A program made the position numbers and the translations under genes. Below the pieces are notes generated by a model. That model was not told the DNA's origin, did not search any database, and saw only the letters and a list, made by a program, of their open reading frames with translations. From assembly GCA_029861865.1 (NCBI GenBank), contig JAOTYL010000011.1, positions 1 to 64,000 of the forward strand: a DNA stretch of 64,000 nt, read 5' to 3'. Shown piece after piece: positions 54,200 to 63,486 of the stretch; the stretch's first letter is position 1; each line of letters starts with the position of its first letter. The DNA comes from Myxococcales bacterium (GTDB taxonomy: Bacteria > Myxococcota_A > Polyangia > Polyangiales > Houyiibacteriaceae).

Positions 54200-55329
54200 G
54201 CGAGCGAATCCCGATTGCGGGGCCTTGGATTACCGAGAAAGAGGTTGCATACGCCGCCGAGGCTGCAGCCGATGGGTGGTACGAGCGGGCTGGATTTTAC
54301 GTTCAACGGTTCGAGGAAGCCTTCGCAAAATACCTGGGAATCGAGCATGCGGTGGCGGTCCCCCACTGCACGTCGGCCATCCATCTCTCGCTGGCGGGGC
54401 TCGGCATCGGCCCGGACGACGAAGTCATCGTCCCCGACATCACGTGGATTGCGAGCGCTGCCCCCACGCACTACGTGGGTGCCACCCCGGTCTTTGCGGA
54501 CATCGATGAGACCACATGGTGCATATCGGCCGAGTCCGTTCGGAAATGCATCACGAACCGAACGAAGGCGATCATCCCCGTCGGCCTGTACGGTCTGACA
54601 CCCGACATGGACGCCCTTCGAGATGTCGCGCAAGAACATGGCCTTCGCATCATCGAGGACGCCGCCCAGACCATCGGCAGCAAATACAAAGGGCAGCTCG
54701 CCGGCACGTTTGGTGACGCTGGCGTCTTCAGCTTCCACGGCACGAAGACGATGACTACTGGCGAGGGTGGCATGTTCGTCACCGATGACGACGAGCTATA
54801 TGACCGCGTGCAGGTGCTTCGAGACCATGGGCGAACCAAGGCCAACTTCCGCAACTTCTACAACACCGAAGTCGCCTTCAAGTACCGAATGAGCAGTCTT
54901 CAAGCTGCCTTTGGTTTCGGCCAGCTCGAGCGTATCGACGAGCTCGTTGCGAGAAAGAGGGAGATCTTCGGCTGGTACCGAGACCGGCTGGCGGAAGTGC
55001 CCGGTCTTCGGCTCAACGCCGAGCCCCCCGATTACTTCAGCACCTTTTGGATGACGACCGTCATCGTGGAGGCCGACTACGGCCTCACCAACCAAGAGCT
55101 GATGGCGGCGTTCGCTGAGCATGCGATCGACACGCGCCCGTTCTTTCACCCGTTGAGCGCGCTGCCTGCGTTCAGCGACACGCCACAGGCCGCGGATGCT
55201 ACGACGCGCAACACGGTAGCCTACGCTCTCAGCCCGCGCGGGTTGAATCTGCCGTCTGCCATGCGGATCACCGAAACGCAGGTTGACCGTGTCTGCTCGG
55301 TGCTCCGAAAGATCTTAGGTCGGAATTAA
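54196..55329 (+). CDS. DegT/DnrJ/EryC1-family sugar aminotransferase
   Basis: A 377-residue PLP enzyme that transaminates keto sugars (perosamine synthase-like). The pyridoxal Lys184 is in VFSFHGTKTMTTGEGG; the family block IIEDAAQTIGSKYKG and RDHGRTKANFRNFYNTEV, YRMSSLQAAFGFGQLERIDE are present. The GTG overlaps the methyltransferase stop (GTGA at 54196-54199). The sugar product is unknown, but with RfbF and the C-methyltransferase it may be a branched amino sugar. Confidence 0.92.
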   Translation: MSERIPIAGPWITEKEVAYAAEAAADGWYERAGFYVQRFEEAFAKYLGIEHAVAVPHCTSAIHLSLAGLGIGPDDEVIVPDITWIASAAPTHYVGATPVFADIDETTWCISAESVRKCITNRTKAIIPVGLYGLTPDMDALRDVAQEHGLRIIEDAAQTIGSKYKGQLAGTFGDAGVFSFHGTKTMTTGEGGMFVTDDDELYDRVQVLRDHGRTKANFRNFYNTEVAFKYRMSSLQAAFGFGQLERIDELVARKREIFGWYRDRLAEVPGLRLNAEPPDYFSTFWMTTVIVEADYGLTNQELMAAFAEHAIDTRPFFHPLSALPAFSDTPQAADATTRNTVAYALSPRGLNLPSAMRITETQVDRVCSVLRKILGRN

Positions 55330-55339
55330 CCAACCGCCA

Positions 55340-56458
55340 TCACTTCGCGTTTTCGACCTGCTGGGCGCGGCGCGCGAGCTCACCTTGTCGCTCCGTGAGG
55401 GCTGGCTGCCGATCGAGGCCGAGGGTTTCGAGCACGGTCGCCCAACGGTCCGCCCAATCGTGGCGGCGGAGCATGTTGGTGACGTTCGCCTGGCGCGCGC
55501 GACTAACACGATTCGGGTCGGCGTCGAGCTCATCGATCACGTCGGCGATGTCCGTCGAGCCATACTCGAGCGGAATCACGGCATCGGGCCAATCAAAGTA
55601 TGCCTCGAAAGTGTCGCACTTGGGTGTCGCGCCGACCAATACCGAACCAGCGGCCGCTCCCTCGAAGTACCTCGGCCCAAAGACCTGACTGCCTTTGGTC
55701 TGGTCTGGAACATTGGCTTTGGCACGGTCCGCCAGAAAGTATCGGCTGCGTTTGATCAGGCTTGCCGTCCGCTCTCGATGCTCGGCGTGATCCGCCACGA
55801 ACGTCATGGCCCTTGCCGAGTCGTAGAGATAGGTGAATCCCTCTCGCCGCTTGGCGTACTCAAGAAGACTTTGATGCGTAGCAGGCGAGCGCCGTCCGAT
55901 GGAATAGAAGTCGATCATGCGAGCGGGAGGATTCGGATACGGACAGAAGCGAAGCGCGTCGACTCCTGGCGAAAGAAAGCTGCACTTCCGGTCGATGATC
56001 TTCGAAAGAGGAGCGGGTGTGGGGACATGTCCGACGAAGACGTGGTCGAACTGCCGCAACGGTTCCAACAACTTGGTGTACTGAAGCATGTCGACCCAAA
56101 GCTCCTCGACCCAGCAGACCTTCGTTCGGCAACTCTCCTGCCAGCCCTGGATCGAATCGAGGACGAGGAGCTGTCCGGGGGTCATCACGTGGATGAAGAA
56201 GACTTCGTAATCACCCCTTGCGCTGACCTTCTTCGGACGCGGCATGCGTCGAATGTCGATGCCAGCCCACGTCCGCGCCCGCGCCAATAGCTTCTCCTCC
56301 CATGGGAAGGGCTTCGGCTGCACATTCTCCACGGCGACGAGGTCGACATCGTCGACGGCGCAGATGACGTCCTCGAACTCGTAGCCGCTTGCCCAGCTCA
56401 CAATGGGCTCGAGGAGCCGATAGGTGGGCATCAGCACGCGTGGATTGGATTCTTTCAT
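55340..56458 (-). CDS. Glycosyltransferase-like protein (GT-B type C-terminal domain)
   Basis: About 372 residues from MKESNPRVLMPTYRLLEPIV. The C-terminal donor-binding part contains VFGPRYFEGAAAGSVLVGAT, which matches the glycosyltransferase group 1-type motif for sugar-nucleotide binding in spore-coat-like and capsule enzymes. The N-terminal half is less recognisable (VDDVDLVAVENV, HVFVGHVPTPAPLSK). The frame is open to 56545, where an extra basic N-terminus would begin; I choose 56458 because known relatives start near LMPTYRLL. It ends 11 bp past the aminotransferase stop. Confidence 0.75.
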   Translation of the reverse strand: MKESNPRVLMPTYRLLEPIVSWASGYEFEDVICAVDDVDLVAVENVQPKPFPWEEKLLARARTWAGIDIRRMPRPKKVSARGDYEVFFIHVMTPGQLLVLDSIQGWQESCRTKVCWVEELWVDMLQYTKLLEPLRQFDHVFVGHVPTPAPLSKIIDRKCSFLSPGVDALRFCPYPNPPARMIDFYSIGRRSPATHQSLLEYAKRREGFTYLYDSARAMTFVADHAEHRERTASLIKRSRYFLADRAKANVPDQTKGSQVFGPRYFEGAAAGSVLVGATPKCDTFEAYFDWPDAVIPLEYGSTDIADVIDELDADPNRVSRARQANVTNMLRRHDWADRWATVLETLGLDRQPALTERQGELARRAQQVENAK

Positions 56459-56578
56459 CGCCTGAAGACCGAGCTGCCAAGGTAGTCGCCACAGGTCGCG
56501 ACGCAAGGCCGGGCGAGATCGAAATCGAGGTTTCGCGATGGCCAAGCAACGCGGTAGCGGCTAGGAAGCAACCGAGTC

Positions 56579-57139
56579 ATGGCAACCTACCGTCAACCGG
56601 ATGATCCAAGCGTCCCGTCCCCATGGGTCGAGCGCTTTGCGCCGCTCATTCGAGCCAAGGGGACCGTGTTAGACCTCGCCTGCGGCTCCGGGCGTCACTC
56701 ACGGTATCTCAGCGCCTTGGGATACCGCTTAGTCGCAGTAGACATCGATGTTTCCGGCCTGAACGATCTTTCCATCAAAGACCACATGGAGATCATCCAG
56801 GCCGACTTGGAGACCGGTGACTGGTTCTTTCGCGAACGCCGTTTCGACGGGATCGTGGTCACCAACTATCTGCACCGGCCTCACCTTCCCCGGCTCGTGG
56901 AGTCCCTCGCACCCGGCGGGGTGCTGATCTACGAGTCTTTTGCAAAGGGCAATGAGAAGCTCGGTCGTCCCCGCAACCCGGCGTTTCTTCTCGATCCTGC
57001 CGAGCTACTCGAAGCGTTTGGATCCAAGCTCGCGATCGTGGCCTACGAGCACGGCATCGACGAAGAGCCGAGGCCGGCCGTCCGCCAGCGGATCTGTGCG
57101 GTACGAGCATCGGAGCCGGCGCTGGTGGTGCCGGAATGA
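56579..57139 (+). CDS. Small class I SAM-dependent methyltransferase
   Basis: A 186-residue TehB-like methyltransferase with the SAM motif VLDLACGSGRHSRYLSALGY, VVAVDID-type second strand (RLVAVDIDVSG) and FDGIVVTNYLHRPHLPRLVE. The family ranges over tellurite resistance and small-molecule methylation, so the substrate is unknown. It starts 121 bp from the divergent glycosyltransferase gene. The region 57140-57313 that follows shows only a short ACCTTC/GAAGGT hairpin and no gene; it should contain the ATPase operon promoter. Confidence 0.85.
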   Translation: MATYRQPDDPSVPSPWVERFAPLIRAKGTVLDLACGSGRHSRYLSALGYRLVAVDIDVSGLNDLSIKDHMEIIQADLETGDWFFRERRFDGIVVTNYLHRPHLPRLVESLAPGGVLIYESFAKGNEKLGRPRNPAFLLDPAELLEAFGSKLAIVAYEHGIDEEPRPAVRQRICAVRASEPALVVPE

Positions 57140-57313
57140 CTTGCCCCGGGTCAGTGCGGAGCGTGACCTTCCTCACGAAGGTGAGGCGGCATTTTGCGCC
57201 AGCCGACCGGATTGGCCAAAAGGGGGCCTTCTCGGGACCTAGGCTTGTCGCTGATTATCGCGCATTCTTTGCGTGTCACTAGGTCAGCGATGTTCTGATA
57301 CTTTGTTTCGCGG

Positions 57314-57700
57314 GTGATGCGAATGAGGCGACGTGGAAAAGCCGATCCAGCTCTGGCTAGGTCCGAAGCGGTCGGAAAGCTCGGCGGACTTCTTCAGACC
57401 GAAGCAACGCTGGAGGCGATGCTCGACGAGGCAAAGCAGCAGGCCCGGAAGATCGTCGACACCGCGAGGGAAGAGGCCGCGGCGCAGCTCCGCCGGTTCG
57501 AATCGCACCTCGAAAATGAGCATCGGCAGCTCCGCGAACGAATCGAACGGGAACGAGACGAGACGATCGCCTCTATCCGCCAACAAGCAGAGCTGGAGAC
57601 TCGCCGCCTCGCGGACCTGGACGACGACCGGATCCACGGGCTCGCTCACCACGTCCTCGACCTTCTTCTGAAACGCTTAGAACGAGGGGAGCGGCCTTGA
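57314..57700 (+). CDS. V-type ATPase H/G-like peripheral-stalk subunit
   Basis: A 128-residue coiled-coil protein (EAMLDEAKQQARKIVDTARE, RIERERDETIASIRQQAE) of the type that pairs with subunit E to form the peripheral stalk. It opens the operon and overlaps the subunit I gene by 4 bp (TTGA). GTG at 57314 and ATGs at 57317 and 57323 are all possible starts. Confidence 0.8.
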   Translation: MMRMRRRGKADPALARSEAVGKLGGLLQTEATLEAMLDEAKQQARKIVDTAREEAAAQLRRFESHLENEHRQLRERIERERDETIASIRQQAELETRRLADLDDDRIHGLAHHVLDLLLKRLERGERP

Positions 57701-59577
57701 TTCTGGAGATGTCTCGAATTCGGGTGTTAGGCCCCCGCGAAGAGCTTCAATCCGTGCTCGAGCGGATTCAAGACCTCGGTTTGGTACATTTCGTCGATTT
57801 CGCAGAGACCGAAGCGCTCACGCAGCTTGTCCTGACGCCGCAACAAGAGCGACACCTGCGGAACGTCCGTCGGGTCGTCGAAGATGTGAACACCGCGATG
57901 CGGTTGCTCGGTGAAACCCCTGCGCCGTCTCGACGAGCGGCCGAATCGCTCACGTTGCCTCGTGCGGCGTTGATCGCCGGTCGCGCGCGGCGAGCCCTAG
58001 AGGGGCTCGAAGACCGCCGACGACAACTAGAAGAGGAGCGGTCTCTCATTCTCAAGTTCCAGCCCTTCTTCTCCACATTCGACAAGATCTCCACATCGGG
58101 GCTCGATCTCGACGGCATCCGCATCTTTTATTTGGTTCTTCGGGTGGGCGGTGAGCAAGAGCTGCTCCGATTGCGCGCTGCGCTTCGAAGCGCTCTTGGA
58201 GAGGGTTTCGAGCTCTTCAGCCAACCCTCTGCGTCGGGCGAATCGGCGATGATCCTCGCAGTTTCAAGCGTCGACGCAAAGACCGCCGAAGCGCTCTTAA
58301 GCGAGGCTGCAGTGCAACCGCTCGTCCTCCCCGATCAGTTCAGCGAAGGAGGCGCCATCGATACGATCCGACGCATGCAGGCACGACTAAAGGACCTACC
58401 CCGAGATCTGGCAGAGATCGAAGTCGAAAGAAAACGCATTGCATCCGTTCGCGGGCGAGACCTCGTCCGCATTCAAGCGAGCCTTCACGACCACCTGTCG
58501 ACCATCACGACGATGGAGAAGGCCGTGGTTACGCCTCGCGCATTCGTCTTCGAGGGCTGGATCCCGAGCGCTGCACGAGCCGATTTGGAGCGACGGCTTC
58601 AGAAGTCGTTTGGCGGTATGATCGAAGTCGAAACAATTTCCAGAGAGGAGTGGGAGGGAGAGATGGCCCCGGTGGTTCTGAAAAACCCTCGCCTCTTTCG
58701 GCCGTTCGAGGCCATCACTCGAATGATGCCTCTCCCCAGCTATGGGAGCGTCGATCCGACCCCTTTTGTTGCGGTCTTTTTCCCGATGTTTTTCGGCATT
58801 ACGCTTGGAGATGTGGGCTATGGTGCATTGCTCGCCGCAGTCTCACTCTTGATCAGGTTTCGCTCCAGCCCAAACACGAAGCCGCGCGCCGTTTCAGAAA
58901 TCGGCCTGGCGTGCGCCCTGTTCAGCATCGTTTTCGGGTTTCTGTACGGGGAGCTGTTCGGTGACCTCGGGCATCGCCTGGGGCTCCAGCCTATCATTTT
59001 CAATCGTGAGGAGGCGGTTATCCCGTTCTTGGGCCTCGCCCTCGCCCTCGGGTTGGTGCACATCGTGATCGGGCTCAGCCTGGGAGCCGTGCAGCGGTTT
59101 CGAGGCGACAAGCGGCATGCAGTCGGGCGCGCGATGGCGGCGGTCATGGTCATACTCATCGCACTCGCGTTGATGGCCGCTTTCGAGCTGCTTCCGGAAA
59201 GGTTCTTCACGCCGCTGGTGATCACCATCCTGGTCCTGTTCCCCATATTGATCGTGGCAGAAGGGGTATTGGCTCCGATCGAGCTCGTATCGACGATCGG
59301 AAACGTCCTTTCCTACGCGCGTATCATGGCGGTCGGCACCGCATCCGTCATGATGGCCGTCGCAGCCAACAGGATGGCGGGTGCTTTTGGGCCAGTGTTC
59401 GTCGGAATCGTGTTCGCGCTCCTGTTTCATCTCATCAACTTCGTTCTCGGCGTCTTCAGCCCGACGATCCACATGCTTCGACTCCACTACGTGGAGTTCT
59501 TCGGCAAATTCTTCAGTCCGGGCGGGGTCGAGTACGAGCCCCTTCGTCATTGGTCTCCGCGTGAAGGCGCGGTCTAG
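57697..59577 (+). CDS. atpI: V-type ATPase subunit I (a-subunit homologue)
   Basis: A 626-residue protein: a soluble coiled-coil N-half (MSRIRVLGPREELQSVLERI) and a membrane C-half with seven helices, including FPMFFGITLGDVGYGALLAA, LFSIVFGFLYGELFGDLGHR and NVLSYARIMAVGTASVMMA. The Arg in SYARIMAVG is the conserved residue that faces the proteolipid carboxylate. It forms the ion half-channels and the peripheral-stalk anchor. The TTG at 57697 overlaps the preceding stop; an ATG at 57709 is also possible. Confidence 0.92.
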   Translation: MILEMSRIRVLGPREELQSVLERIQDLGLVHFVDFAETEALTQLVLTPQQERHLRNVRRVVEDVNTAMRLLGETPAPSRRAAESLTLPRAALIAGRARRALEGLEDRRRQLEEERSLILKFQPFFSTFDKISTSGLDLDGIRIFYLVLRVGGEQELLRLRAALRSALGEGFELFSQPSASGESAMILAVSSVDAKTAEALLSEAAVQPLVLPDQFSEGGAIDTIRRMQARLKDLPRDLAEIEVERKRIASVRGRDLVRIQASLHDHLSTITTMEKAVVTPRAFVFEGWIPSAARADLERRLQKSFGGMIEVETISREEWEGEMAPVVLKNPRLFRPFEAITRMMPLPSYGSVDPTPFVAVFFPMFFGITLGDVGYGALLAAVSLLIRFRSSPNTKPRAVSEIGLACALFSIVFGFLYGELFGDLGHRLGLQPIIFNREEAVIPFLGLALALGLVHIVIGLSLGAVQRFRGDKRHAVGRAMAAVMVILIALALMAAFELLPERFFTPLVITILVLFPILIVAEGVLAPIELVSTIGNVLSYARIMAVGTASVMMAVAANRMAGAFGPVFVGIVFALLFHLINFVLGVFSPTIHMLRLHYVEFFGKFFSPGGVEYEPLRHWSPREGAV

Positions 59578-59596
59578 CAAAAAGAGGAGCGAAAGA

Positions 59597-59818
59597 ATGG
59601 ACGGGAATTGGCTCTATTTGAGTGCGGCGCTGGCGGTGGGCATCCCCGCCCTCGCAACGGGATGGGCTCAGTCACGTATCGGCCCGGCGGCCGCCGCGAC
59701 TTTGGCCGAGAAGCCCGAGCTGACCGTAACGGTCGTATTGTTGATCGCCATCCCCGAGACGGTTGCCATCCTCGGGTTCGTGGTATCTGTTTTGATCTTG
59801 CTGCAGGGAGGCGGCTGA
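59597..59818 (+). CDS. atpK: V-type ATPase proteolipid subunit K (c-ring)
   Basis: A 73-residue two-helix hairpin: LYLSAALAVGIPALATGW and TVVLLIAIPETVAILGFVVS, with Glu54 (IPET) as the ion-binding carboxylate in helix 2. It is a single hairpin, not the duplicated four-helix form of eukaryotic vacuolar ATPases, so every protomer carries a carboxylate. GAGGAGCGAAAGA precedes the ATG. Na+ versus H+ cannot be told from the short site. Confidence 0.92.
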   Translation: MDGNWLYLSAALAVGIPALATGWAQSRIGPAAAATLAEKPELTVTVVLLIAIPETVAILGFVVSVLILLQGGG

Positions 59819-59825
59819 CGGAGAC

Positions 59826-60407
59826 ATGGACAGGCCCGATCTGACGACCGCGCTTCGCAAGAACGCCGAGGCGACGGCTGCACACATCTTAGAGTCTGCG
59901 CGCCTCGAGGCCGAGCAAGTTCGAACGGAAAGCGAGCGCGAGATCGATAGCAAGCGTGCCGCATCCCTTCGACAAGAAGAGGAAAAATATCGTCTTGCAG
60001 CGCGCTCGGCGATCGCTGCGGAGCGACATGCCTCCATGCGAGCGCTGCTTCTGGCGAGAGTCCAATTGGTCGACCGAGTCTTGGAGTTGGCGACTTCGCT
60101 GCTTCCCGGCGCCTGCGCGACTGAGACATACCGGTCGACCATCGCAGCGCAGCTCGAGGACTCGATGCTCTTCGTAGACAACCAGGGCGCCCGCCTCCTT
60201 TGCTCGCCGGAGCTCATTCCGACTCTGCGCGAGGCTGCAAAGGCCTACGCATCGGTGCTGGTGGAGCCTGACGCCGAGACGCAGAATGGATTCGTCGTCG
60301 TCAGCGCCGACGGCTCGGTCACAGTCGACAAGCGACTAGACACGCAACTTCGACGCATGAGACCAACACTGGCGATCGAAATTCACGAGCGAGCCGAAGA
60401 GCGTTAA
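59826..60407 (+). CDS. atpE: V-type ATPase subunit E
   Basis: A 193-residue peripheral-stalk protein. The N-terminal half is a long helix (HILESARLEAEQVRTESERE), the C-terminal half a small alpha/beta head (QNGFVVVSADGSVTVDKRLD). GGAGAC precedes the ATG. It pairs with the H/G-like subunit encoded first in the operon. Confidence 0.88.
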   Translation: MDRPDLTTALRKNAEATAAHILESARLEAEQVRTESEREIDSKRAASLRQEEEKYRLAARSAIAAERHASMRALLLARVQLVDRVLELATSLLPGACATETYRSTIAAQLEDSMLFVDNQGARLLCSPELIPTLREAAKAYASVLVEPDAETQNGFVVVSADGSVTVDKRLDTQLRRMRPTLAIEIHERAEER

Positions 60408-60410
60408 GTC

Positions 60411-61427
60411 GTGGCGACCTTTTTCGGCGACATCAACGCACGCGCCCGAGGGCTACGCACCCATCTTCTGCCGCCAAGCACCCTAGACAAGCTAGCCAGC
60501 GCTCCGAATCTGTTCGCGCTGCAGCGGGACTTCAGCGCGCTCGGGTTCGTTCGCCCGGACGCCCCTGCAAGCACGGCAGCGTTGGAACAGGCCGTTCGTC
60601 GACACGCGGCTGCGCAAATCTCGCTCTTGAGTCGCTGGAGCGAAGGACCGAGACGGGCCGCTCTGGCGGTCGTCTTCGAAGACGAAGACAGGCGCTCCAT
60701 CCAGGCGGTGGTGCGTGGGGCCCAGCAGGGTGCGCCGGCAGAAGACCGTCTGGCGGGGTTGGTGCCAACAGCAAGCCTCCCGGAAAGGGCTCTACAAGCA
60801 TTGGCGGCTCAACCCACGGTCAAAGATGTCGTTCATTTGTTGGGATGGTGGCAGCATCCGCTGGCGCTCCCCCTGCTCGAACCTGCAGGCAAACCGCATC
60901 CGTCACTATTGCGCATCGAGGTTGCCTTGCATCGCGCGTTTGCTCGTCGCGCAACGCAGGCTGCGAAGAAGGCAGACAGACACCTCGCCGCGTACGTGAC
61001 GCAAGTCATCGACATCATGAACGCCTGGTCCGTTCTGCTGCATTTCGATGAGCACGACCCCGCGATCGTCGATCTCACCTTCATTGAAGGGGGCAGCGCG
61101 CTTCTTCGCGGTCATTTCGAGCAGTTGATGAGCCTTCCGCGATTCGACGAGGCGGGCTCAATGCTGGTGCGGCAGTTTCGCGGCTCGCCGCTATCGAGCG
61201 CCTTTCGTCATGGTGTCGACAACCCCGCGGAGCTCGAATCCGCGATTCTCCGTGCGCAGATCGATCAGCAAAACCGCGCATTGCGCGTCGACCCTGGCGG
61301 GACCGCACCCATCGTCGGCTTCGCGCTCGAGCTCAGAGCACAGGTGGTGAGCCTGAGGCGGATCGTTTGGGGAGTCGCGCTCCGCGCGCCCTCTGCACTT
61401 CTCGTCCCTGGACTGGAGCCCGCATGA
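60411..61427 (+). CDS. atpC: V-type ATPase subunit C (AC39/d-like)
   Basis: A 338-residue helical protein that links the central rotor to the proteolipid ring. Sequence segments ARGLRTHLLPPSTLDKLASA and KKADRHLAAYVTQVIDIMNA (the YVTQVIDIMNAW helix) fit the family, although overall conservation is weak. It lies between subunit E and F genes as usual and overlaps subunit F by 4 bp. GTG start. Confidence 0.82.
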   Translation: MATFFGDINARARGLRTHLLPPSTLDKLASAPNLFALQRDFSALGFVRPDAPASTAALEQAVRRHAAAQISLLSRWSEGPRRAALAVVFEDEDRRSIQAVVRGAQQGAPAEDRLAGLVPTASLPERALQALAAQPTVKDVVHLLGWWQHPLALPLLEPAGKPHPSLLRIEVALHRAFARRATQAAKKADRHLAAYVTQVIDIMNAWSVLLHFDEHDPAIVDLTFIEGGSALLRGHFEQLMSLPRFDEAGSMLVRQFRGSPLSSAFRHGVDNPAELESAILRAQIDQQNRALRVDPGGTAPIVGFALELRAQVVSLRRIVWGVALRAPSALLVPGLEPA

Positions 61428-61753
61428 CGGAAGGGCATTTGGCAGTCATCACGACGCCGCAGTCTAGCGTCGGTTTCGCGCTGGCGGGCGTCTCTGTCTT
61501 CCCGGAAGTCGACGGCGAGCGCGCAGCTCATCGAATCGACCTCCTGATTTCGGAGGCTAAGGCGACCGTCGTGATGATCGAGGAAGCGCTCTACCGTGAA
61601 CTGCCTGAGGAAGTGAAGCGCATGATGCGCCGTCGGGCAACTCCCGTAGTCATCCCGATTCCCGGTCCGAGCTGGGGCGCCGAATCCACGGCACACGACT
61701 ACATCGTCGAAATTCTCCGACGCGCCATCGGCTATCGCGTGAGGCTGCAGTGA
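61424..61753 (+). CDS. atpF: V-type ATPase subunit F
   Basis: A 109-residue Rossmann-like central-stalk protein: HLAVITTPQSSVGFALAGVS, VVMIEEALYRELPEEVKRMM and TPVVIPIPGP. The ATG overlaps the subunit C stop (ATGA) and the gene overlaps subunit A by GTGA, so the three are translationally coupled. Confidence 0.88.
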   Translation: MTEGHLAVITTPQSSVGFALAGVSVFPEVDGERAAHRIDLLISEAKATVVMIEEALYRELPEEVKRMMRRRATPVVIPIPGPSWGAESTAHDYIVEILRRAIGYRVRLQ

Positions 61754-63486
61754 GTGACGCGCGGATCATCCGGGTCGCAGGTGCCATCGCTGAAGCGAGC
61801 CCGATGGGCGACGTCGCGCTCTACGAGCTCGTCGAAGTCGGGGAACGCAAGCTGCTCGGAGAGGTGATCCGGCTGGATGGCCAGGTCGCCACGATTCAGG
61901 TGTTCGAGGAGACGACCGGCCTCGGACTCGACGAGCCCGTCCACCCGACCGCTGGTTCGTTGACGACAGAGCTCGGGCCGGGGTTGCTCGGGTCGATCCT
62001 CGACGGGGTTGGCCGACCGCTACACGCGATGGCCGATCGCTCTGGCGACTTCATCGCACCGGGAATGTCGATTCCTCCCCTCGATCCGAAGGTCCGCTGG
62101 GCCTTCACGCCGACGGTTTCGTCAGGCGCCGAGATCGCCGAGTGCGACGTCCTCGGGACGGTCGAAGAGTCCCCCGGTCTGGTGCATCAGATTCTCGTGC
62201 CGCCGAGCACGCAAGGCCGAGTGGCACAAATCGACGCGGGCACATACACGATCGAGCAAGCGATCGGCGCTCTCGAAGACGGAACCCCGCTTCGGCTTTC
62301 TCACAAGTGGGCGATTCGCAGGCGGCGACCGATGGCACGTCGGCTTGCCGGCGACCGCCCCTTCATCACGGGTCAGCGGGTTTTCGATTTCTTGTTTCCC
62401 GTCGCCGAGGGCGGTTCTGTCGCCGTACCCGGCGGTTTCGGAACGGGCAAGACCGTCATCGAGCAGTCTCTTGCCAAGTTCGCCAGGGCCGATGTGATGG
62501 TTTACATCGGATGTGGCGAGCGAGGAAACGAGATGGCCGATGTCCTTCATGACTTTGGCCGTCTGACCGACCCGCAAACCGGACGACCGATTATGGATCG
62601 TACGGTCCTGATCGTGAACACCTCGAACATGCCGGTCGCGGCGAGGGACGCGTCAGTCTACCTCGGAATGACGATCGCCGAGTACTACCGCGACATGGGC
62701 TATCACGTAGCAGTTCTCGCGGACTCGCTTTCGCGCTGGGCCGAAGCGTTACGGGAGATTGCAGCGAGGCTCCAAGAAATGCCAGGCGAGGAAGGCTATC
62801 CGACCTATTTGGCGAATCGAATGAGCCGGCTTTACGAGCGGGCCGGCCGAGTGGAGACCTTGGGCTCGCCGAGCCGAACCGGAGCCGTGACCTTCATCAG
62901 CGCCGTGTCTCCTCCTGGCGGAGACTTCGCCGAGCCGGTCACCCAAGCATCGCTTCGAGTCGTGGGTGCTCTCTGGGCGCTCGACACCGGTCTTGCGCAT
63001 CAACGGCAGTTTCCTGCCGTCGATTGGGACACCAGCTACAGCCTTTACGTCGAGGCAACTTCGGACTGGTTCTCGAGGGAAGGAAGCTCGGAGTGGTCGA
63101 CGCTTCGATTGCGGACGATGCAACTCTTGCAGCGAGACCGCGAGCTACGTGAAATCGCTGGTTTGGTCGGCGTTGACGCGCTCGCCGATGACGATCGTCT
63201 AATCCTCGAAGGCGCACGTATCGCACGGGAGTTCTTGATCGGCCAAAACGCTTTCCACGAACACGATGCGTTTTCCCCCGTCACCAAGACGCATGCCTTG
63301 GCCAAGCTTCTCTGGGACTTTATGACTCGGGCAGGCTCGATTTTGAGGGATGATGCCGGCTTCGAGAAGCTGGACTTGGCTGCGGTACGCCTGGCGTTTG
63401 GAGCGGTGAAGACCGCGGCACCCACGGACATGGACGCCACGGTTTCGAGGGCGGCCGACGCCATCGCCAACATGGGGGCGACATGA
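61750..63486 (+). CDS. atpA: V-type ATPase catalytic subunit A
   Basis: A 578-residue catalytic subunit. The Walker A is GGFGTGKT (228-235) and the Walker B region lies at LAESLSRWAEALREIAARL-like sequence (LADSLSRWAEALREIAARLQ). The non-homologous insertion typical of V-type A subunits is present (VPGGFGTGKTVIEQSLAKFA follows it). CGERGNEMADVLHDF and VTFISAVSPPGGDFAEPVTQ are family signatures. A GTG start overlaps subunit F by 4 bp. Confidence 0.96.
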   Translation: MSDARIIRVAGAIAEASPMGDVALYELVEVGERKLLGEVIRLDGQVATIQVFEETTGLGLDEPVHPTAGSLTTELGPGLLGSILDGVGRPLHAMADRSGDFIAPGMSIPPLDPKVRWAFTPTVSSGAEIAECDVLGTVEESPGLVHQILVPPSTQGRVAQIDAGTYTIEQAIGALEDGTPLRLSHKWAIRRRRPMARRLAGDRPFITGQRVFDFLFPVAEGGSVAVPGGFGTGKTVIEQSLAKFARADVMVYIGCGERGNEMADVLHDFGRLTDPQTGRPIMDRTVLIVNTSNMPVAARDASVYLGMTIAEYYRDMGYHVAVLADSLSRWAEALREIAARLQEMPGEEGYPTYLANRMSRLYERAGRVETLGSPSRTGAVTFISAVSPPGGDFAEPVTQASLRVVGALWALDTGLAHQRQFPAVDWDTSYSLYVEATSDWFSREGSSEWSTLRLRTMQLLQRDRELREIAGLVGVDALADDDRLILEGARIAREFLIGQNAFHEHDAFSPVTKTHALAKLLWDFMTRAGSILRDDAGFEKLDLAAVRLAFGAVKTAAPTDMDATVSRAADAIANMGAT

